NCBI RefSeq assembly: GCF_000262305.1
Contig: NC_017910.1
Coordinates: 3,224,001-3,288,000 of the forward strand
Source of the DNA: Shimwellia blattae DSM 4481 = NBRC 105725
GTDB lineage: Bacteria; Pseudomonadota; Gammaproteobacteria; Enterobacterales; Enterobacteriaceae
Length of the DNA stretch: 64,000 nucleotides
Direction: 5' to 3'
Positions 1-7,230 of this stretch are shown here, piece by piece (position 1 is the first letter of the stretch; the number at the start of each line of letters is the position of its first letter). The notes beneath the pieces were generated by a model that saw only the letters and a list, made by a program, of their open reading frames with translations, had not been told where the DNA came from and did not search any database. The position numbers were made by a program, and so were the translations under genes.

Positions 1-2
1 TT

Positions 3-1481
3 GAGATAGGCAAGCGCCACTTCCCGCTTAACGTGCCGTTCCAGAATGGCCCTACCCGCGGTAAAGATATTTTCGTGCCGATTGACTATATCATCGGCGG
101 CCCCCAGATGGCCGGTCAGGGCTGGCGTATGCTGGTTGAGTGTTTATCTGTCGGGCGCGGTATTACCCTGCCCTCTAATGCCACCGGCGGCCTGAAATCG
201 GTGGCGATGGCGACCGGTGCTTATGCTCATATCCGCCGTCAGTTCAAAATCTCCATCGGCAAAATGGAAGGTATTGAAGAAGCGCTGGCCCGGATTGCCG
301 GTAACGCCTGGGTGATGGATGCAGCCGCCTCCCTGGTCACTTACGGGATAATGCTGGGGGAAAAACCGGCGGTGCTGTCGGCTATCGTAAAATACCACTG
401 CACCCATCGCGGGCAGCGGGCAATTATTGATGCCATGGACATCACCGGCGGTAAAGGCATTATGCTCGGAGAGAGTAATTTCCTGGCCCGCGCCTATGAG
501 GGTGCCCCCATCGCGATTACGGTGGAAGGGGCCAACATTCTGACCCGCAGCATGATGATCTTCGGCCAGGGGGCTATCCGTTGCCATCCGTATGTGCTGG
601 ATGAAATGGCCGCCGCCCAGAATAACGATCTGCAGGCTTTTGACAAATTACTGTTCCGCCACATTGGCCATGTCGGCACCAGTAAAGTCCGCAGCCTGTG
701 GCTGGGGATAACCGGCGGGCGGTTGAGCGCCTCTCCCACCCATGATGCCACCCGGCGCTATTACCAGCAGATGAACCGCCTGAGTGCTAACCTGGCGCTG
801 CTGTCTGATGTTGCTATGGGTGTCCTCGGGGGCAGCCTGAAACGCAAAGAGCGGATCTCTGCCCGCCTGGGGGATGTGCTGAGCCAGCTGTATCTTGCCT
901 CTGCGGTGCTCAAACGCTATGAAGATGAGGGCCGTAACGAGTCCGATCTGCCGCTGGTTCACTGGGGGGTTCAGGATGCACTGTTCCAGGCTGAGCAGGC
1001 GATTGTAGATCTGCTGCGTAACTTCCCGAACCGCCTGGTAGCCGGTGCCCTGCGGCTGGTGATTTTCCCGACCGGGCGCCAGCATCAGCCGCCGTCGGAT
1101 AAGCTCGATCACCAGCTGGCTAAAATTCTTCAGGTGCCGTCTGCTACCCGTTCACGTATCGGCCGCGGCCAGTATCTGACCCCCAGCGAACACAACCCGG
1201 TCGGGCTGCTGGAAGCCGCACTGCTGGATATCATTGCCGCCGAGCCGATTCACGCCCGGCTGTGCAAAACCCTGGGTAAAAATCTGCCCTTTACCCGCCT
1301 GGATGCCCTGGCGAGCCAGGCGCTGGCCGGGGGGCACATTAACCAGGAAGAAGCGGCGATACTCACCCGGGCGGAAACCAGCCGCCTGCGGAGTATTAAT
1401 GTTGATGAGTTTGATGCTGATGCACTGGCCACCCGGCCGCTAAAGTCCCCACAAGAAGTTCGTAAGGCCCAGGCGGCCTGA
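3..1481 (+). CDS. fadE: Acyl-CoA dehydrogenase FadE, C-terminal part (5' end outside window)
   Basis: FadE catalyses the first step of fatty-acid beta-oxidation, FAD-dependent conversion of acyl-CoA to trans-2-enoyl-CoA. The frame is open from the window edge, so the GTG at position 33 is an internal valine codon and not a start. About 492 residues are present, corresponding to the C-terminal 60% of the 814-residue E. coli protein. The conserved stretches GPTRGKD, MDITGGKGIMLG and ARAYEGAPIAITVEGANILTR (read in pieces) match FadE closely, and the C-terminus ends in a typical FadE tail. It is followed by a strong hairpin terminator and a convergent ivy gene, as in E. coli. No frameshift is seen. 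Confidence 0.97.
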   Translation, partial: EIGKRHFPLNVPFQNGPTRGKDIFVPIDYIIGGPQMAGQGWRMLVECLSVGRGITLPSNATGGLKSVAMATGAYAHIRRQFKISIGKMEGIEEALARIAGNAWVMDAAASLVTYGIMLGEKPAVLSAIVKYHCTHRGQRAIIDAMDITGGKGIMLGESNFLARAYEGAPIAITVEGANILTRSMMIFGQGAIRCHPYVLDEMAAAQNNDLQAFDKLLFRHIGHVGTSKVRSLWLGITGGRLSASPTHDATRRYYQQMNRLSANLALLSDVAMGVLGGSLKRKERISARLGDVLSQLYLASAVLKRYEDEGRNESDLPLVHWGVQDALFQAEQAIVDLLRNFPNRLVAGALRLVIFPTGRQHQPPSDKLDHQLAKILQVPSATRSRIGRGQYLTPSEHNPVGLLEAALLDIIAAEPIHARLCKTLGKNLPFTRLDALASQALAGGHINQEEAAILTRAETSRLRSINVDEFDADALATRPLKSPQEVRKAQAA

Positions 1482-1506
1482 AACGAACCGGTGCGCTAAA
1501 AACCAA

Positions 1507-1535
1507 AGCGGAGCCTGACGGCTCCGCTTTTTTTT
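1507..1535 (+). terminator. Rho-independent terminator after fadE
   Basis: A perfect nine-base stem (AGCGGAGCC / GGCTCCGCT) with a four-base loop is followed directly by a run of T. It lies 25 bases after the fadE stop and between convergent fadE and ivy; the A-rich left side is imperfect, so action on the ivy transcript is possible but weaker. Confidence 0.9.
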
Positions 1536-1552
1536 ACCCGAATAACCGCAAA

Positions 1553-1999
1553 TTACTGGTAATTAAACCCTTCAGGGTGGTTTTCCAGGCTCCCGCTCAG
1601 GGCCGCAAACAGCACGGTTTTACCATCAATCGATAAATCATCCGGCACGTTCAGCCAGCTGAGTTTTTCTGAGCTGGTTTTTTCATCCGTTTTTGAGAAC
1701 AGACCGGCCATGGTTTTATCGTCTGCGCTGTAGATAACCGCGATACGCTCGCTGGCACAGTCGTGAGGTTTACAGGCACTGAAGACCTGATAGTGCTTAC
1801 CCGCAAGGGTCACATCGTGGGCCGGGGACTCCGTAGCACCACGGGTCACCCAGCCTGGCAGGGTATGGCCTTTAACCATCGCCGCAAAGCCCGCTTTGGT
1901 GGCGCTGCCTGTGGCCAGGCTGCTGATGGTCACATCCGTTTGTGCCCAGGCACCGAATGTGGCCAGCATAAGGACACCCGCACCGATAATCTTCTTCAT
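1553..1999 (-). CDS. ivy: Periplasmic inhibitor of vertebrate lysozyme (Ivy)
   Basis: Ivy is a periplasmic protein that binds and blocks C-type lysozymes, protecting peptidoglycan when the outer membrane is permeabilised. The 148-residue product begins with a signal peptide (MKKIIGAGVLMLATFGAWAQ, cleavage near residue 19) and carries the family loop CKPHDC, whose histidine inserts into the lysozyme active site and whose cysteines form a disulphide. The C-terminal half (LFAALSGSLENHP) is closely conserved. The gene converges on fadE and diverges from yafV, as in E. coli. Confidence 0.93.
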   Translation of the reverse strand: MKKIIGAGVLMLATFGAWAQTDVTISSLATGSATKAGFAAMVKGHTLPGWVTRGATESPAHDVTLAGKHYQVFSACKPHDCASERIAVIYSADDKTMAGLFSKTDEKTSSEKLSWLNVPDDLSIDGKTVLFAALSGSLENHPEGFNYQ

Positions 2000-2191
2000 T
2001 CTCTGTCTCCCTGTATACGCCCCGGTATGGAGCGCTGTAAATAGAGCCTACGCGCAATGGCGTATGTTTGCCCCGCTACCGCCAAATTGCAAACGTCGGG
2101 CGTATGAATCATAACCACCCGCGCTGCAGAATCTTCCGGAATATGCCAGAGATGCTACAGTGAAAATACCAGTCTTAAGAAGGAACATTTT

Positions 2192-2965
2192 GTGTCTGTG
2201 CTTAAATTATCGTTGCTGCAGCAACCTCTGACGTGGATGGACGGTGCCGCAAATTTACGCCACTTCACCCGCCAGCTGGACGGGCTTGAGGGGCGCGATC
2301 TGATCGTCCTGCCGGAGATGTTCACCAGCGGGTTTGCCATGCAGGCCGCAAGCCACTCCATGCCGGAGCAGGAAGTCACCGACTGGATGCTGGCCAGCGC
2401 CTGCCGGTGCAATGCCATGATAGCCGCAAGTGCCGCCCTGCAAACCGCCAGCGGCCCGGTCAACCGCTTTTTACTGGTGCAGCCAGACGGTGTCGTTCAC
2501 CACTATGACAAACGCCATCTGTTCCGTATGGCCGGGGAAGATGAATATTACCGGGCCGGTAGCCAGCGTATTATTGTGAACTGGCGCGGCTGGCGTATTC
2601 TGCCGCAGATCTGCTATGACCTGCGTTTCCCGGTGTGGTCCCGCAACCATAATGACTACGACCTGGCCCTGTATGTGGCCAACTGGCCCGCGCCGCGCAG
2701 TTTTCACTGGCAAACGCTGCTGTCTGCCAGAGCGATTGAAAACCAGGCCTGGGTTGCCGGTTGTAACCGGGTCGGGACCGATGGTAACGGCCTGCATTAT
2801 CGCGGGGACAGCCGCATCATCAGCCCCCAGGGGGAAGTGGTTGCCGAAGCCCCACCCCACCAGGCGGCCCATATCAGCGCCGATCTCTCACACACTGCGC
2901 TTAATGAGTACCGGGAAAATTTCCCCGCCTGGCGCGACGCAGATACCTTTACCCTGTCACCCTGA
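2192..2965 (+). CDS. yafV: Omega-amidase of the nitrilase superfamily (YafV)
   Basis: YafV is a carbon-nitrogen hydrolase; the family acts as omega-amidase on alpha-ketoglutaramate and alpha-ketosuccinamate, probably in methionine salvage or metabolite repair. The catalytic triad is visible: Glu42 (LPEMF), Lys107 (YDKRH) and Cys141 (QICYD). Length (257 residues) fits the family. The start is GTG, preceded by AAGGA about ten bases upstream; no better in-frame ATG gives a full N-terminus. The gene ends nine bases inside the end coordinate of the convergent symporter gene (3' ends overlap by 9 nt), so there is no intergenic terminator. Confidence 0.92.
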   Translation: MSVLKLSLLQQPLTWMDGAANLRHFTRQLDGLEGRDLIVLPEMFTSGFAMQAASHSMPEQEVTDWMLASACRCNAMIAASAALQTASGPVNRFLLVQPDGVVHHYDKRHLFRMAGEDEYYRAGSQRIIVNWRGWRILPQICYDLRFPVWSRNHNDYDLALYVANWPAPRSFHWQTLLSARAIENQAWVAGCNRVGTDGNGLHYRGDSRIISPQGEVVAEAPPHQAAHISADLSHTALNEYRENFPAWRDADTFTLSP

Positions 2966-4387
2966 TTTTGTTGCGGGCGATGCATCGCCCGCGCGCGCCT
3001 TTCCCGCCAGCACAATGGCAAGGCTTGCGGCCAGAAACCCCGGCACCACGCCAAACAGATCAAAAATCCCGCCGTGGTTCTGGTTCCAGATCAACGCCAC
3101 CAGCGCGCCGCTGATAAGCCCGAGAATAGCCCCCAGCCGGGTCATGGAGCGCCAGAACAGACTGAACAGAATAACCGGCCCGAAGGCGGCGCCAAACCCG
3201 CCCCAGGCATAAGCGACCATATTGAGTAAGGTGGTATCGGCCTTGTGCCGGGCCAGCAGAAACCCCACCAGCGCCACTGCCAGCACCGCAAGGCGTGCCA
3301 CCAGCAGCACTTCGCGATCGGAGGCGCCGCGCCGCACATAGGCACGGTAAAAATCCTCCGATAATGTAGAAGAGCAGACCAGCAGCTGCGAATCGATAGT
3401 GCTCATGATCGACGCCAGCACCCCGGCGATAATCAGCCCGGCCACAAAGGGGTGGAAAATAGCCTGAGACAGGGCAATAAACACCGTTTCCCCGTTCGCC
3501 AGCGGCGCGGGAAAGTAGCTACGCCCCAGCCAGCCCACCAGCACGGCGGAGCACATGGTTATCGCCGTCCAGAGTACGGCAATCCGCCGGGACACCCCGA
3601 TATCGCGCTGGTTACGCACACTCATAAAACGTACCAGTACATGGGGCTGCCCCAGGTAGCCAATGCACCAGCCGCTGAGAGATAAAATCCCCCAGAACCA
3701 GCCCATGTCCGGGCGTAAATCCGCAAACTGAAAGGCGAGGCTCTCCGGCGCGTCGTTGCCGCCGCCGGATATCCAGAAGAGGAGCGTCAGCGCGACCACC
3801 GCCAGGGAGAGCGCCATCATCAGCCCCTGGAAAAAATCGGTCCAGCAGACGGCCAGATACCCCCCGAGGAAGGTGTAAGAGACAATCACCAGCCCGCCGG
3901 TCAGCAGGGCGGTGTTGAAATCGATGTTAAAGGTGCTCTCAAACAGGATAGCCCCGCCACTTAACCCGGCCGCCACGTAAAAGGTAAAAAAGACCAGAAT
4001 CACCAGCGAGGAGACCAGACGCAGCTGGTTATTGTTGTCGGTAAAGCGGTTGTGCAGATATTCAGGGATTGTTTGCGCATCCCCGAGCGTTTCGGTCAGC
4101 GCGCGCAGCCTCGGGGCGATAAACCGCCAGTTGATATACACACCGGCCAGAGTAAACAGCACAATCCACAGATTACTCAGCCCGCCGATATAGATAGCCC
4201 CCGGCAGCCCCATCAGCGCCCAGCCGCTAAGATCAGAGGCCCCGGCGCTCAGAGCCGCCACCGCAGGCGGCAGATTGCGGGAGCCAAGAATATAATCTGC
4301 CGTATTACGCGTGCGCCGGTAGAAGTACAGCCCCACCAGCAGCATCCCCACGAGATACAGCAAAAAAGCACCATGCAGATAAAACAT
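2957..4387 (-). CDS. PutP-type sodium/solute symporter linked to ectC
   Basis: A 476-residue integral membrane protein of the solute:sodium symporter (SSS) family, closest in layout to PutP/OpuE proline permeases. It shows the SDLSGW motif after the first helix (Asp52 corresponds to the Na+-site aspartate of PutP) and the IMSTIDSQLLVCSS segment in helix 8 with the Na+-binding Ser/Thr pair; FFTFYVAAGL and SYTFLGGYLAV are also family signatures. Start ATG 4387 has GGAGG five bases upstream. It begins 23 nt after the ectC stop, so the two are probably one operon. Its substrate is not shown by sequence; proline, ectoine or an ectoine precursor are all possible, because an SSS transporter (EctI) is known for ectoine in Virgibacillus. 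Confidence 0.85.
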   Translation of the reverse strand: MFYLHGAFLLYLVGMLLVGLYFYRRTRNTADYILGSRNLPPAVAALSAGASDLSGWALMGLPGAIYIGGLSNLWIVLFTLAGVYINWRFIAPRLRALTETLGDAQTIPEYLHNRFTDNNNQLRLVSSLVILVFFTFYVAAGLSGGAILFESTFNIDFNTALLTGGLVIVSYTFLGGYLAVCWTDFFQGLMMALSLAVVALTLLFWISGGGNDAPESLAFQFADLRPDMGWFWGILSLSGWCIGYLGQPHVLVRFMSVRNQRDIGVSRRIAVLWTAITMCSAVLVGWLGRSYFPAPLANGETVFIALSQAIFHPFVAGLIIAGVLASIMSTIDSQLLVCSSTLSEDFYRAYVRRGASDREVLLVARLAVLAVALVGFLLARHKADTTLLNMVAYAWGGFGAAFGPVILFSLFWRSMTRLGAILGLISGALVALIWNQNHGGIFDLFGVVPGFLAASLAIVLAGKARAGDASPATKSG

Positions 4388-4410
4388 AGCGGCCTCCGTT
4401 TACCGGCTGA

Positions 4411-4797
4411 TTAGTAAGCGGACGCGCCATCCGTTTTAAGCGCGTGGGTTTCGGTTCCTTCAAGAGGCGGGTTAAAGACACTGACCAGTATCAGATCCTG
4501 ATCAACACAGGCGCGCAGGTAGTGGCGATCGTGCTCATTAAGGACATAAATAGTACCGGGGACAATCGGGAAACGCTCACCGGCCATATTTTCGATTTCG
4601 CCTTCCCCGGCGATACAATAACAAGCCTCAAGGTGATTTTTATATTCCAGAAGTGATTCGCTCCCCCGGGTAACCACCGTATGACACAGGGTAAATCCCA
4701 TATTATCCTGGCGCGTGAGTAAACGATGGCTCGTCCCGTTTCCCCAGTCAACAAAGTGTGCAGTGGCGGCGACATCCCGCAGTGTTCTGATAAACAT
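4411..4797 (-). CDS. ectC: Solitary ectoine synthase (EctC), cupin fold
   Basis: EctC is an iron-dependent cupin that cyclises N-gamma-acetyl-diaminobutyrate to the compatible solute ectoine. Numbered from an extra ATG one codon upstream, the iron ligands of characterised EctC enzymes are in place (Glu58, Tyr85, His93 in YKNHLEACYC and IYVLNEHDRH), as are residues corresponding to the substrate-contacting Trp, Tyr (53), His (56), Phe (109) and C-terminal His (119, in GTETHA). The full length of 128 residues fits. The downstream of two adjacent ATG codons is chosen because GGGAG lies five bases before it. No ectA or ectB is present in the window, so this is an orphan ectC followed by a symporter gene. 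Activity towards ectoine is inferred from family, not shown. Confidence 0.88.
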   Translation of the reverse strand: MFIRTLRDVAATAHFVDWGNGTSHRLLTRQDNMGFTLCHTVVTRGSESLLEYKNHLEACYCIAGEGEIENMAGERFPIVPGTIYVLNEHDRHYLRACVDQDLILVSVFNPPLEGTETHALKTDGASAY

Positions 4798-5126
4798 CAT
4801 AGCTCCCTGATTCAGTATTATGGGTATATATACCAGTGTGTGTTATTACCGGTTTGCCCCATAAAAAATAAGCTGGTGACCTATTCCGGTAATGAAGCCA
4901 GCCCTCATATCCCGGCCGGAGAAAGACCTTATCCCAATCCGGATAGCTATTTAAATCGCAGGAATATCTATTTATATCGGTCATTTTAAAATCAATATCT
5001 GCCTGACATCCCCGGCAAAACGCGCCCGGCAGCCCGGCCATACACACACCCTTAGCATGGTTACTCTTTCTTTTATATAGCTATGCGCCGCCGGGCCCCC
5101 AGCGGATAAAAAACAATCAGAAGTTT
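4798..5126. promoter_or_regulatory. Intergenic region upstream of ectC, with 12-bp palindrome
   Basis: This 329-base gap separates csgC from ectC, both read leftwards. It must hold the ectC-symporter promoter. A perfect 12-bp palindrome GGTATATATACC at 4823-4834 lies 26-37 bases upstream of the ectC start and overlaps plausible -10 sequences, so it could be an operator or part of the promoter. The rest is AT-rich with no clear csgC terminator. A 99-codon open frame here (5047 to 4748) resembles nothing I know and has no visible ribosome site. Confidence 0.45.
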
Positions 5127-5456
5127 TTATGTATTGCCCGGCAGGACAACCTGGTGCGTTAAGATCAGCGCCCCGCCATCACTCACCGTTACGGCAATCT
5201 GCGTGGAGCCGCCTGAGGGTACAGAAAAACGCATGCGCCCCAGCGCTTGCTGCTGGTTGGCGTTAAGGTTTACCTCCCCGCTCTGGCGGCTGGTGCTGTT
5301 TCCGGCACTGCCCTGTTGTGTCACGGCAACCGTGACCTGGCATGTGCAGGGTTCAGTCACACTGACCATCGGGGTGATTTCATAATACTGCGCGTCATGA
5401 TGCATATCGAACCACAACTGGTTAGACACCATTGCGGCAACAAGGACCAGATGCAT
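5127..5456 (-). CDS. csgC: Curli assembly protein / amyloid inhibitor CsgC
   Basis: CsgC is a small periplasmic immunoglobulin-like protein that stops CsgA from polymerising inside the cell. The 109-residue product has a short hydrophobic N-terminus (MHLVLVAAMVSNQ) and the family CXC motif (CTCQV, Cys37 and Cys39). The C-terminal TVSDGGALIL segment fits CsgC. It is the third gene of csgBAC, 99 nt after csgA, and is separated from it by a strong hairpin. Similarity to E. coli CsgC is moderate; position and the CXC motif carry the call. Confidence 0.85.
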   Translation of the reverse strand: MHLVLVAAMVSNQLWFDMHHDAQYYEITPMVSVTEPCTCQVTVAVTQQGSAGNSTSRQSGEVNLNANQQQALGRMRFSVPSGGSTQIAVTVSDGGALILTHQVVLPGNT

Positions 5457-5483
5457 ATCTCTCCTCCCCCAGGCTGTGCACTA

Positions 5484-5511
5484 AAAAAACAGGGCATAAG
5501 CCCTGTTTTTT
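5484..5511 (-). terminator. Hairpin between csgA and csgC
   Basis: A 12-base stem (AAAAAACAGGGC / GCCCTGTTTTTT) with a four-base loop lies just after csgA. On the minus strand it ends in a T run, the form of an intrinsic terminator. It probably reduces csgC transcription relative to csgBA, giving much subunit and little inhibitor. Confidence 0.8.
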
Positions 5512-5555
5512 CTGGCTTCCGCTCTGACCCCGGAAGCTGAATTCATTAATTTTTG

Positions 5556-6020
5556 TTACTGATTTGTAACTGCAACGTTACCAAAACCAACCTGAGTTAC
5601 GCTGGTCAGCGTGCCGCTGGTGTGCTGCTGTGCCGTGGCGCTGTTTGCGAAGCCGGTCTGGGAGATCAGGACTTTGCTGCTGTCTGCGCTCTGGTTCACA
5701 TAGGCATTGTTAAAATGCCCTTTCTGGTTGACATCAATCAGGCTGTTATCGCCTGTCTGAATTGTTGTGGCGCTGTTTTTATCGCCCTGCTGGCTAATAT
5801 CGGTCAGCGATTTTTTAGCCGAACTTTGCGTCGCTCCCGCGTAGTTTGATTTCCCGTCCTGGTAAATCTGAATTTCAGAATTCCAGTTGGTAGTCTGGAA
5901 GGTTGGCAGGCCAGTCGACGGATGCCCGTGGTCTGGTCTGCCACGATCGGAGGAAGAATCTGCAAACGCACTACCACTGATGACTAATGCAGAGACTGCC
6001 ACAATTTTCCAAAGTTTCAT
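5556..6020 (-). CDS. csgA: Major curlin subunit CsgA
   Basis: CsgA is the secreted amyloid subunit of curli. The 154-residue precursor has a signal peptide (1-20, SGSAFA cleavage) and five imperfect curlin repeats of 18 residues at about 48-65, 71-88, 93-110, 115-132 and 137-154, each with the S-x5-Q-x4-N-x5-Q ladder (for example ISQTGFANSATAQQ). The last repeat, TQVGFGNVAVTNQ, is nearly E. coli-like; the inner ones are divergent, with DGKSN, QGDKN and KGHFN in place of Gly-rich turns. The N22 secretion segment is replaced by a charged, Pro/His-containing stretch (DRGRPDHGHPSTG) rather than the Gly-rich E. coli one. Follows csgB by 49 nt. Confidence 0.93.
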   Translation of the reverse strand: MKLWKIVAVSALVISGSAFADSSSDRGRPDHGHPSTGLPTFQTTNWNSEIQIYQDGKSNYAGATQSSAKKSLTDISQQGDKNSATTIQTGDNSLIDVNQKGHFNNAYVNQSADSSKVLISQTGFANSATAQQHTSGTLTSVTQVGFGNVAVTNQ

Positions 6021-6069
6021 GTTGCTACCCCATTAGTTAAATATCGAATGTTATATGAACGTATGCTGC

Positions 6070-6561
6070 TTAATGTTGAGTCACTCTGATCGCCATGCCT
6101 GACGAGCGTTGTACGACCCCACTACTCTGGTTCGCACCATTCTGGTTAATTTCAGTTATGCCCTTGCCGTGTTGCAGGATATAAGCTGAATTACCAAAAT
6201 TCCTCTGGGTTATTGACGCATCACCACCGCTACCGCTTTGTGATATATATGCAAAATTATCACTGCCTGACTGGTATATATCTGCGTCATTCCCGTAACC
6301 TGATTGTCTTACAAATGCAGTATTCTCCGAGCCTATTTGCCAGATAGCGCTCGAATTTCTCCCCGGTGACTGGGTACTATAGGCCCGGTTATTACTGCCG
6401 TGCTGATAAATTAACGAGCTACTCCCTGACGAGCTTCGCGCATCAGAAATATGCGAAGCCATATTCCGGTCATTCATTTCTGAATAATCCAGATCATATT
6501 GCTGGGCGTGAACAACCCAGGATGCTGATAATAATGCCAGGGTCAGTAAAATACGTTTCAT
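6070..6561 (-). CDS. csgB: Curli nucleator CsgB
   Basis: CsgB is the outer-membrane-anchored minor curlin that nucleates CsgA fibres. The start at 6561 (MKRILLTLALLS) is preceded by AGGGGGG and gives a 163-residue precursor with signal peptide to about residue 19 (VVHAQ). Five repeats are seen at roughly 47-64, 69-86, 91-108, 113-130 and 135-151, rich in Ser, Gln and Asn; the last is degenerate, as in E. coli where it anchors the protein to the cell. It is about 12 residues longer than the E. coli protein. First gene of csgBAC, divergent from csgD. Confidence 0.92.
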   Translation of the reverse strand: MKRILLTLALLSASWVVHAQQYDLDYSEMNDRNMASHISDARSSSGSSSLIYQHGSNNRAYSTQSPGRNSSAIWQIGSENTAFVRQSGYGNDADIYQSGSDNFAYISQSGSGGDASITQRNFGNSAYILQHGKGITEINQNGANQSSGVVQRSSGMAIRVTQH

Positions 6562-6692
6562 GCTGGCCCCCCTGTATCTACCCGGCGACAGAATCTCACT
6601 GACGAAGTGATTATGGATGTTGCGGGGAAATGTAAACTCACCTGCCGGTGGTATTTTATTTAATCCCTCACCAGAAAGTATCAACCCGCCAG

Positions 6693-6768
6693 GAAAGCCC
6701 GGTCGCCCCCCTTCGGCCCCAGGCCGGATAACGCCCTCACCCGGTTGGCGTATCCCCTACGGGCTTTC
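6693..6768. repeat. REP-like palindromic element in csg intergenic region
   Basis: A nine-base inverted repeat (GAAAGCCCG 6693-6701 / CGGGCTTTC 6760-6768) encloses a second stem, GGATAACGCC (6726-6735) / GGCGTATCC (6747-6755), with one bulged A and followed by CCTACGGG. The form (GCCGGAT...GGCG...ATCC...CCTACGGG) resembles enterobacterial REP/BIME units. Its GC content contrasts with the AT-rich surroundings, suggesting it was inserted. Confidence 0.55.
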
Positions 6769-6985
6769 GAACGAAATATATCTGATAAAAATATCATGCA
6801 ATTCAGTGTGATATACTTAAAGCACCGTTAAGACTGGGGCCAGACACCCAAAAATAAGATTTTTCTTAGCCTAAAACATACGCCGGAGATGACATTTTAA
6901 AATTTGAAAACAACTTATTTATCATCAAATTGCAAAGAATTTTGTTGCAAAAAAAGTGTGGTTTTTAAATAAAAAAATACATCCG

Positions 6986-7006
6986 GTTACATTTAGTAAC
7001 AGAAAT
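6986..7006 (+). promoter_or_regulatory. Putative OmpR box of csgD promoter
   Basis: The sequence GTTACATTTAGTAACAGAAA is close to the OmpR D1 site of E. coli and Salmonella csgD (ACATTTAGTTACATG), and sits about 230 bases before csgD with the conserved GCTAGATTGA downstream. OmpR activation is inferred from this similarity. Confidence 0.5.
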
Positions 7007-7162
7007 AACCCTTGCTAAGAAATGGCTAAAAGCTAGATTGATCCAGTGTCACGCATAAACCTTTTTAATGAGCTTATGCGGCTGATCAGTATATTGCCTG
7101 TACGGGGTATGCCGACTACACACAGCTATCGATTTACAAAAAAATAAATCATTGCCTCTGGT

Positions 7163-7180
7163 GCTTTTTCATGAAAAAGC
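7163..7180 (+). promoter_or_regulatory. csgD 5' UTR hairpin
   Basis: A perfect 18-bp palindrome (GCTTTTTC-AT-GAAAAAGC) follows TCTGGTGCTT, a segment also present in the E. coli csgD leader, where OmrA/B, McaS, RprA and GcvB small RNAs act. It lies about 50 bases upstream of the csgD start and would form a stem in the mRNA. Confidence 0.5.
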
Positions 7181-7230
7181 GCAGGTTGCGAATGGCTGTA
7201 AAAATATAATAATCACAACAGGGTTTCATT

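Larger units (their letters stand above)
6562..7230. promoter_or_regulatory. csgB-csgD divergent regulatory region
   Basis: This 669-base gene-free stretch drives csgBAC leftwards and csgDEFG rightwards. It is strongly AT-rich except for a GC-rich island at about 6693-6770 that contains a REP-like hairpin. The csgD side keeps features of the E. coli promoter: TTACATTTAGTAACAG resembles the OmpR site, and GCTAGATTGA and CTACACACAGC are shared. In E. coli this region integrates OmpR, IHF, H-NS, CpxR, RstA and c-di-GMP-linked signals; those proteins' sites cannot be proved from sequence here. Confidence 0.7.

Noticed and set aside
2055..2110. Direct repeat GGCGTATG (2059-2066, 2099-2106) and GTTTGC/GCAAAC between ivy and yafV
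   Set aside because: Too short to separate from chance; no link to a known regulator.
4748..5047. A 99-codon open frame upstream of ectC
   Set aside because: It has no ribosome site, overlaps the ectC start and resembles nothing I know; more likely chance in a promoter region.
5556..6561. Curlin repeats of csgA and csgB as a possible DNA repeat array or CRISPR
   Set aside because: The periodicity is at protein level in coding sequence, with divergent DNA units and no spacers.
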